From NCBI GenBank assembly GCA_964510205.1, contig CAZEBW010000054.1:1-24928 (forward strand): 24,928 nt of DNA, read 5' to 3'. Shown here one piece after another: positions 1-6,354 of the stretch. The position numbers and the translations under genes are program-made. How positions within the stretch are numbered: position 1 is the stretch's first letter; each line of letters begins with the position of its first letter. The notes below the pieces were generated by a model, which saw only the letters and a list, made by a program, of their open reading frames with translations, was not told the origin of the DNA and did not search any database. This DNA is from CAZEBW01 sp964510205 (lineage in GTDB: Bacteria > Chloroflexota > Anaerolineae > VGOG01).

Positions 1-53
1 ACAAAAAGCGGCAGAGACTTATTCGACGTGATTTGTGTCGCTAAACATTCCCT

Positions 54-254
54 GTGATTGATTATGGGCAGTTTTACCCTGCCCTGCCTAGCGGTCATCC
101 TTTTGACGGTGTCGAATCATTCAACACCGGATACTGGTCGAGCACCCCGGACCGCGTGGGCAACGCCTGGGTCGTGTGGCTGGGAGAAGGAGAGGTGAGA
201 CAGAAGGATGAGACGCTCAATTACTATGTGTGGCCAGTTCGTGGTGGACAGTAG
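54..254 (+). pseudogene. C-terminal remnant of a DUF1566 (Lcl C-terminal) domain protein
   Basis: The 66-residue frame matches the end of DUF1566 domains: DYGQ..PALPSGHPF, then YWSST, then the terminal NYYVWPVRGGQ. These domains occur in secreted or surface proteins, often at the C-terminus, and their function is poorly defined. Only the last third or so of the domain is present. The frame is closed by a TAA at 42-44, so there is no complete gene here, and the two other forward frames upstream show no DUF1566-like sequence before the window begins. The GTG at 54 has no convincing Shine-Dalgarno sequence. I read this as a truncated or frameshifted remnant; the rest of the gene may lie left of the window. 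Confidence 0.6.
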
Positions 255-373
255 ATGCTTGGCCAAGCGTCAACGGGCACACCTACGGCGGTGCAGGCCG
301 GAAAGATGAGACGGAGACACGCGACAAGGACTACAAGCAGCGGGCGATGTAGCTCGCCGAAAGGAGGCACAAG

Positions 374-1705
374 ATGGCGAGCAAAAGAGCACTTTTCAGA
401 GCAGCCTTGGTCGTAGCACCCCTGCTATTAGGTGCTACAGCCACTTATAAACCAACAGCCACTTCCACTGCGACAACAATCGCCACACCCACCACTGCCC
501 ATACCATCTATCTCCCCCTGGTTCGCAAGCACAGCCCGCCGCAGGCCAAACTGGGCGTGGACTTTGGGGAGTCGTGGGTGGTGGTGCCCGAGGTGATTGA
601 ATACGACTTCCCCGTGGCCAAAGAAATGGGCGCGGGTTGGATGCGCGTCTTCGTGCCCTGGCTGGGAATCGAAACGTCGCCAGGGGAGTACCAGTGGGAC
701 GAATACGACGCCGTGTTTGACTGCCTGGGGGAACTGGGGTTCGATGCCCTGGCCGTGATCTACGGAGCGCCCGATTGGGCCGCCGAGGAGGGCTGCGGTC
801 CCATCACGGATACACTGGCTCTGGAAGGCTTCCTGGAGGTCGTTGTGCCTCGCTATGCTGAGGTCGTAGACGCCTGGGAGTTCATCAACGAACCCGATGG
901 AAGAGAGCCCCACCAATACGGGCCGGCCATCGGGTGTTGGGGGCTTCATCCCGCCGAGTACGCTCGACAGTTGGGCATATTTCACGCCAAGATCAAAGCC
1001 TTGGATCCCGATGCTCTGGTCTTCTTCGGCGGCCTGGCCTATGATAACTGGGCGCATTTCGAGCGCAGTTTCTTCGAACAGGCATTGCAGGCTGGCGCGG
1101 GACCGTATTTCGACGGCGTCAGTCTGCACTACTACCCCTTTCGCCAAGATTTCCCCACCATGGCCCATAAGGTGAACGAAATCCGCGACACGATGTCCAG
1201 GAATGGCGTGTATTGGAAGAAGATTTGGGTCACCGAGACCGGCCAGTGGATCAACTTCGATCACACCGTGGAAGATCAACGCCAGTTTATCGCCCGCGAG
1301 ATCCCCGGTGGCTTTGCGGCCGGGGCAGACAACATCTTCTGGTTTGACCCCAGGGAGCATGGTGTATGGTGGGAGACTACAGCGGAGCGATTCCTGATCA
1401 GCGTGGATCACGAGCCTATGAATGGCTACACCACCTTCCAGCACCTGGCCGAGAAACTGGAGGGGATGCGCTGTCTCGGCGCCTATGCGGACGTGCCTGA
1501 GGACATCGAGGCCTACAAGTTCGCCGGCCCGGAGCGTACACTGTACATCTTGTGGTCCAACGCGGCCACCAAGGCCGTGCGGCTGCCTACTGCCACTGAC
1601 GCCCTTCTCACCAGCCGAGACGGCGATGAGTCAACCGTTCTGCCCGTCCAGGGGGGGATGGTCGAGTTTGAGGTGGGGGACAGGGCCGTGTTTGTCGAGA
1701 TGTGA
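374..1705 (+). CDS. Secreted clan GH-A-like glycoside hydrolase (copy 1)
   Basis: This 443-residue exported protein resembles (beta/alpha)8-barrel glycosidases of clan GH-A (GH5/GH39/GH42 type). Residues 1-23 form a signal peptide. A Thr-rich linker follows, then TIYLPLVRK at 44-52. The barrel runs from about 57 to 375. WEFINEPDG places the acid/base candidate at Glu173, and WVTETGQW places the nucleophile candidate at Glu288, about the expected spacing; SLHYYP near 250-255 is also typical. A small beta domain (about 378-443) closes the protein. The start is fixed by AGGAGG at 362-367. The gene at 11182-12546 is a close paralogue. It precedes a PD40 lipoprotein and a PL8 lyase, which fits extracellular glycan processing. 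Substrate and exact GH family cannot be read from the sequence. Confidence 0.8.
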   Translation: MASKRALFRAALVVAPLLLGATATYKPTATSTATTIATPTTAHTIYLPLVRKHSPPQAKLGVDFGESWVVVPEVIEYDFPVAKEMGAGWMRVFVPWLGIETSPGEYQWDEYDAVFDCLGELGFDALAVIYGAPDWAAEEGCGPITDTLALEGFLEVVVPRYAEVVDAWEFINEPDGREPHQYGPAIGCWGLHPAEYARQLGIFHAKIKALDPDALVFFGGLAYDNWAHFERSFFEQALQAGAGPYFDGVSLHYYPFRQDFPTMAHKVNEIRDTMSRNGVYWKKIWVTETGQWINFDHTVEDQRQFIAREIPGGFAAGADNIFWFDPREHGVWWETTAERFLISVDHEPMNGYTTFQHLAEKLEGMRCLGAYADVPEDIEAYKFAGPERTLYILWSNAATKAVRLPTATDALLTSRDGDESTVLPVQGGMVEFEVGDRAVFVEM

Positions 1706-1742
1706 AGAATAGGTGGTTCCCCTCTTGTTGGGTGTTGCTGCC

Positions 1743-1836
1743 GTGTCATTGCGAGCGACCGCAGGGAGCGAAGCAATCTCCTACGAGCGAGTTGGGGATT
1801 GCTTCGTCGGCAAACACCGCCTCCTCGCAATGACAC
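1743..1836. repeat. R2 palindromic repeat, intergenic copy
   Basis: Perfect 13-bp terminal inverted repeats, GTGTCATTGCGAG at 1743-1755 and its complement at 1824-1836, enclose a second inverted pair (CGAAGCAATCTCC at 1769-1781 against GGGGATTGCTTCG at 1794-1806). The element fills most of the gap between the GH-A-like gene and the PD40 lipoprotein gene. Related copies lie at 8390-8495 (inside a gene) and 24878 to the window end. It could fold into a long hairpin in RNA, but there is no U-tract typical of a terminator. Confidence 0.85.
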
Positions 1837-1875
1837 CAAGAGCGGGGTTGGGCGGAAACCCTAGAGGTTTTGAAA

Positions 1876-3000
1876 ATGAAGGTTCGAATTGACTTGCTTG
1901 CATTCAGCGCCTGTTCTACACAAAGAAATCAAGCCCTCTATCGAAAACCTTTAGGGTCTTGCCTCAGCCAGGATGGGCTGAGATGGGCGCGTGTTTTGGT
2001 CGTCATCCTGACAGGATGCTTGGTCCTGGCAGGATGCGGGCACATTCATGTGAGGGTGGAAATCGCCTCGCCTGACGTCAGGGCGACCGAGACGACCGCG
2101 CCCCCTGCGCCAGCGCCCAGTCCCACCCTCGCCAAGACCTCGGAGGCCGTTCGCCTGACCTACGATCCCGCCGATCATTCCCAGCCCGCCCTGTCGCCCG
2201 ATGGCCAAACGGTGGTGTTTGTCGGCGACTGGGGGGAGCAATCGGACGTGTTTCGCCTCCCCGTGGAGGGAGGCCAGCCGCTTAATCTCACCCAGACGCC
2301 TGCGGCGCAAGAGGACACCCCCGTCTTTTCGCCCGATGCTTCGGCCATCGCCTTCGCCTCCGATCGGGATGGCGACTGGAGCATCTATCTGATGGACGCC
2401 GACGGGGGCAACGTCCGACCGGCTCTGGGCGATGGCGCGGGTACGGACGAGGTCCACCCTGCCTTCACCCCCGATGGCATGGCCGTGGTCTTCAGCAGCA
2501 ACCGCGCTGACGGCAACTGGGACATCTACACCGCCGCCCTCGGCGCCAGCGGATGGACACGCCTGACCACTCACCCGGCGGTGGATCGCTTCCCGACTGT
2601 ATCTGCCGACGGTGAGACGGCGCGTACACGCGCTATCGCCTTCCGCAGCGAGCGGGACGGCAACAGCGAGGTCTACCTGATGGACGCCGATGGTTCGAAT
2701 CTGCGCCGCCTCACCCACCACTCGGCCTTCGACTACTATCCCTCTCTCGCTCCGCACGGCAGTGGCCTGGTATTCGCCTCCAACCGCTCTGGCAGGTGGA
2801 ACGTCTACCTGGCCGACGGCTTAGCTTCGCACGCTATCGAGGCCAGCGGGGAAGTAGTCGCTTTGGAGCAGCGCGCGGACTGGGAGATGGACGCGCCGCG
2901 CCTGTCGAGTGATGGACGGTGGCTGGTCTACGCTGGGGGGCGCACGGGCGGTTCCTTTGACATCTACATCCGCGAGTTCTCCAATCCGCTTCTCGATTGA
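1876..3000 (+). CDS. TolB/PD40-type beta-propeller lipoprotein
   Basis: A 374-residue predicted lipoprotein. The hydrophobic stretch VLVVILTGCLVLAGC ends in a lipobox with Cys54. A Pro/Thr-rich linker follows, then about six WD40-like PD40 blades (residues ~92-370) with recurring 'SPDG..VVF.S.RDG..DIY' motifs, as in TolB and related periplasmic propellers. Such propellers bind proteins or glycans; no catalytic motif is visible. ATG 1876 is preferred because AGAGG at 1863-1867 is 8 nt away; the in-frame TTG at 1870 is too close to it. The N-terminus before the hydrophobic segment is unusually long (about 37 residues), so the true start may differ. The protein is closely related to the N-terminal half of the gene at 9009-11024 but ends where that protein continues into its GH105-like domain. 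Confidence 0.82.
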   Translation: MKVRIDLLAFSACSTQRNQALYRKPLGSCLSQDGLRWARVLVVILTGCLVLAGCGHIHVRVEIASPDVRATETTAPPAPAPSPTLAKTSEAVRLTYDPADHSQPALSPDGQTVVFVGDWGEQSDVFRLPVEGGQPLNLTQTPAAQEDTPVFSPDASAIAFASDRDGDWSIYLMDADGGNVRPALGDGAGTDEVHPAFTPDGMAVVFSSNRADGNWDIYTAALGASGWTRLTTHPAVDRFPTVSADGETARTRAIAFRSERDGNSEVYLMDADGSNLRRLTHHSAFDYYPSLAPHGSGLVFASNRSGRWNVYLADGLASHAIEASGEVVALEQRADWEMDAPRLSSDGRWLVYAGGRTGGSFDIYIREFSNPLLD

Positions 3001-3096
3001 AAATGGGGAAGGTCACGTTGAAAGTCAAACCTCTTGAAGTCATATCTCATCAATACCTTGGGGGGAAAGGGGCGCATGTGGCCATAGCGAGCATCC

Positions 3097-3200
3097 GCCG
3101 GTTGAGTAGACCTTCAGGTCGTATCGAAACCCAGGATGAGAGCGGGTCTACCGACAACCCGCTTGGCCTCGATACGTCGCTACGCTCCTACTCGGCCGGC
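3097..3200. repeat. R3 palindromic repeat between PD40 and PL8 genes
   Basis: Imperfect inverted repeat. The left arm contains GCCGGTTGAGTAG and CGTATCGAAAC; the right arm contains CTCGATACG and CTACTCGGCCGGC. A related element lies at 20362-20487. The reading frame of the PL8 gene happens to stay open across it, which extends the open frame upstream without adding recognisable protein. Confidence 0.7.
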
Positions 3201-3233
3201 GCTGGATTTGCCCTCCCCCGAATCTTAGGGAAG

Positions 3234-6224
3234 ATGTCTGTATTCTTCAGTCTGATTGTACTTCTGCTGGTCTCACTATTTGGGCTGCCAAAGCCACAGC
3301 CGATCCGCGCCGAAGACGAGTACGATGTCCTCAGGCTGAGGTATAGAGAAAAACTGACGGGCTACGCTCCCAGCGCGCCTTATGATCTCGCCGATCCGCA
3401 CATTCAAAGCTACATCGAGCGGCTCGACGCTGCGGTGGGAAACTACTGGCGCTCGCTGAACCCGTCCACCCACGTCTGGGACGACCTGGAGGGGCCCAGC
3501 GCAGAGGACTCGGCCGCCCTCCTCTCCCTCTTCGAGCGATTGGAGACCATGACCAGAGCGTGGGCGACTTACGGTTCGGAATACTATCAAGATGACCTAT
3601 TCCTAGATGACCTCATCGCTAGTTTAGATTGGCTCTATGAGAACCGCTACAACGAGAACACAGCCCAGTACGACAACTACTGGGAGTGGGAAATGGGCAT
3701 CCCCTTGCGCGTCAACGACATCCTGATTCTGCTTTACGATGTCTTGACCGCCGAGCAGATTGACGGCTACATGCGGGCCATAGATCATTTTGCCCCCAAC
3801 GTCTATAAGACGGCGGCCAACCGGGTGTGGCAATGTAAGGTGGTGACTTTGCGCGGCGTCGTCGGAAAGCAGCCGCAGAAGATCCAGGCCGGCTCCGATG
3901 GTCTCACTGAGGCGTTCTCCTACGTCACGAGCGGGGATGGCTTCTACCGCGACGGTTCGTTTATTCAGCATGACCATTATCCTTACGCCGGTGGCTATGG
4001 CGCGGCTCTGCTGTATCACCTTTCCGATGTGCTATGGCTTCTGAGCGGCTCGCCGTGGGACAACGCCTCATCCGAGCGAGATAATGTCTATGAGTGGGTA
4101 GATAAAACGTATGCCCCGGCTTTGTTCAAAGGCACGGTGCTGGAATCGGTGAGGGGGCGCGAAATAACGAGACCCTTCACCGGGTCGTTGCTGGAGTTGC
4201 CCGTAGGGAGGACGCGAATCGTCGAGGGGCTGCTGAGCCTGAGCGATTTCGCCGACCTTTCGCACGTCAGCAGCATCAACAGCGTCCTGAAACATCACCT
4301 GGAGAATGGCGACCGCGAGATACTGTTCCGTCATCTGTCCCTGTGGTACATTCAACAGGCCCAATCCATCCTCGACGACGCCGCAATCGTTTCCGGCCCG
4401 CCGCTCGTCGGCAACTACCCGTTCTACAATCAGGATCGTGTGGTGCATCGAAGGCCGGCCTGGGTCTACGATATCGCCATGCACTCCGACCGAATTCGGA
4501 GTTACGAGTGGCTGAATGGCGAGAATCCGAGGGGCTGGTACACCGCCGACGGCATGACGTACCTCTATCTGCATCCAGAGGACTACAACTTCATTTTCTG
4601 GTCCACGGTGGATGCCCACCGTCTGCCAGGCATCACTGTGGCTCGCGACCTCTCCCGCCCAGGCGGAGCAGCGTGCTGCGCCCTGATGCCCAGCAGTTGG
4701 GTGGGAGGCGCTGCGCTGGAAGGCGCGTACGGCGTAGCGGGCATGGACTTCGAGCAACAGGACTATTCGAACATGGACCTGCGAGCCAGAAAATCGTGGT
4801 TCATGTTCGACGACGAGATCGTGGCCCTGGGCGCAGGCATCAACAGCGCGTCCGGACGCCCGATTGAGACCGTGGTCGAAAACAGAAGCCTGAACTCGCG
4901 GGGAGATAACGCCCTGATTGTGAATGGTGCGCTGCAGCCGTCCAGCTTGGGATGGGCGGAACAACCGACCGCCGTGGACTGGTTTCATCTGGCTGACACG
5001 GGAGGCTATGTGTTTCCCGGCGGCGTGGACCTGAATTTCCTGAGGGAGCAAAGGGCTGGCAGAAACGAGGACATCAACACCTATTTCTACGTTCCCGGCA
5101 ACGATGAATTCGAGGGGACGGCCCAGAGCGCGTTCTGGGCCTGGGTGCGGGCGGATGACGCCCACTACACCTGGACAGGCTCCGCTCTGCAAATCGTGAC
5201 CCAACAGGGAACCCTGGCGGGCGCGATCAATTCTACGCGAAATCTCCTGCTGACCGAGGCGCCCCCCGAAGACTTCCGCATCACCACCCGGCTGGCGTTC
5301 TCGCCATCGGAAGCGGGCCAGGAAGCGGGACTCATCATCTACCGCGATGACGACAACTACGTGACCATCTCCAGCGGCTACGATGAGGGCCATCGTCTGA
5401 AGACAGTCAGCGAGAGCCGGGGGGTAACACTGACGCACAGCGCGGACAATGCGTTTGGCTCGACCGTCTACTTGAGAATGGACAAAAGCGGCGATCAGTA
5501 CGCCCTGTATGCCAGCGGGGACGGGGAAGCGTGGGGGGAGCCTGTGCACACCTACGTCAACGAACTGGCGGGGGACGCCGATAGGGGTTGGAATTTCGAC
5601 CTGAAGATGGGGCTTTTCGCCCAAAACGGGAGCGCCGCCGTCTCAGAGGCCGTGGCCGAGTTCGAGTACTTCCACTTCGAGCACACTCGCAACTATCTCA
5701 CCGCCTGGATAGCCCACGGCGTGGACCCCAGCGATGCATCTTACGGCTACGTCGTTTTGCCGGGCAAGCCCGCAAACGAAGTCAGCGAGTACAGCGACCA
5801 TCCCGATGTGACCATCCTGGCCAACGATAGCCGCGTTCAAGCGGTGAAAGAGACCACGCTGGGCGTCACGGGCGCCAACTTCTGGTCGGATGCCGGCGGC
5901 AGAGTGGGTCCCGTGGCTGTGGATGGCCAAGCCTCGGTCGTGGTGAGGGAGCAGGGTAATGGGACGCTGACCGTCGCGGTGGCGGATCCGACCCATGCCC
6001 AGAGCAGGATCACCGTGAAGCTGGGCAGAACTGCGGCCTCGGTGTTGAGCCAAGACCCCACGATTACGGTGCTACAATTGTCTCCCACCGTCAGGTTTGA
6101 AGCAAACGTGGCCCAGATGCCAGGCAGCACACACACCATCGCGCTGGAGGTGTTGCCTTTGGACTTTCACGTGTTCCTGCCCGTGATTCCGGTGGGGTTG
6201 CCGCTTTCTACCCTTTACATTTGA
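3234..6224 (+). CDS. Secreted family 8 polysaccharide lyase with a nested ConA-like domain
   Basis: PL8 enzymes (hyaluronate, chondroitin AC and xanthan lyases) cleave uronic-acid-containing polysaccharides by beta-elimination, leaving a 4,5-unsaturated uronic acid. From ATG 3234 (996 aa) the signal peptide is about residues 1-27. The alpha/alpha toroid carries NYWEWEMGIP, ANR (Asn196), FIQHDHYPYAGGYG (His246, Tyr255) and RGREITR (Arg309, Arg313). The Asn-His-Tyr-Arg spacing (50, 9 and 54) matches the known PL8 catalytic set. NGENPRGWYTADGMTYL and FWSTVDAHRLPG follow. Residues ~624-814 look like a concanavalin-like lectin/glucanase domain inserted in the beta-sandwich region; PL8 sequence resumes at NYLTAWIAHGVDP. 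The C-terminus has HVFLPV. The frame is open back to TTG 2997 (overlapping the previous stop), but those 79 residues are repeat-derived and precede the signal peptide. Substrate specificity is undetermined. Confidence 0.88.
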   Translation: MSVFFSLIVLLLVSLFGLPKPQPIRAEDEYDVLRLRYREKLTGYAPSAPYDLADPHIQSYIERLDAAVGNYWRSLNPSTHVWDDLEGPSAEDSAALLSLFERLETMTRAWATYGSEYYQDDLFLDDLIASLDWLYENRYNENTAQYDNYWEWEMGIPLRVNDILILLYDVLTAEQIDGYMRAIDHFAPNVYKTAANRVWQCKVVTLRGVVGKQPQKIQAGSDGLTEAFSYVTSGDGFYRDGSFIQHDHYPYAGGYGAALLYHLSDVLWLLSGSPWDNASSERDNVYEWVDKTYAPALFKGTVLESVRGREITRPFTGSLLELPVGRTRIVEGLLSLSDFADLSHVSSINSVLKHHLENGDREILFRHLSLWYIQQAQSILDDAAIVSGPPLVGNYPFYNQDRVVHRRPAWVYDIAMHSDRIRSYEWLNGENPRGWYTADGMTYLYLHPEDYNFIFWSTVDAHRLPGITVARDLSRPGGAACCALMPSSWVGGAALEGAYGVAGMDFEQQDYSNMDLRARKSWFMFDDEIVALGAGINSASGRPIETVVENRSLNSRGDNALIVNGALQPSSLGWAEQPTAVDWFHLADTGGYVFPGGVDLNFLREQRAGRNEDINTYFYVPGNDEFEGTAQSAFWAWVRADDAHYTWTGSALQIVTQQGTLAGAINSTRNLLLTEAPPEDFRITTRLAFSPSEAGQEAGLIIYRDDDNYVTISSGYDEGHRLKTVSESRGVTLTHSADNAFGSTVYLRMDKSGDQYALYASGDGEAWGEPVHTYVNELAGDADRGWNFDLKMGLFAQNGSAAVSEAVAEFEYFHFEHTRNYLTAWIAHGVDPSDASYGYVVLPGKPANEVSEYSDHPDVTILANDSRVQAVKETTLGVTGANFWSDAGGRVGPVAVDGQASVVVREQGNGTLTVAVADPTHAQSRITVKLGRTAASVLSQDPTITVLQLSPTVRFEANVAQMPGSTHTIALEVLPLDFHVFLPVIPVGLPLSTLYI

Positions 6225-6354
6225 TGGCCTTTATAGTAGAATCAGAGCAGCGTGAGTGCGGCGGTTGGCGCCCCGATGGAGGTGGTGGAGGAGGACTTCT
6301 CGTGAAGATCGGCCGGAAGTTGCTTGAAGAGACGATAGAGGTGGCGACAGCGAA

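Noticed and set aside
428..1444. Long open frame on the - strand opposite the first GH-A-like gene (also 4068-5624, 8206-8976 and 12151-13488)
   Set aside because: These are antisense shadows produced by GC-rich codon use on the + strand. Their translations show no known domain and the + strand genes are unambiguous.
1743..1836. R2 as an insertion sequence or intrinsic terminator
   Set aside because: It has terminal inverted repeats but no transposase coding capacity, and no T-tract follows the hairpin. It is kept as a repeat only.
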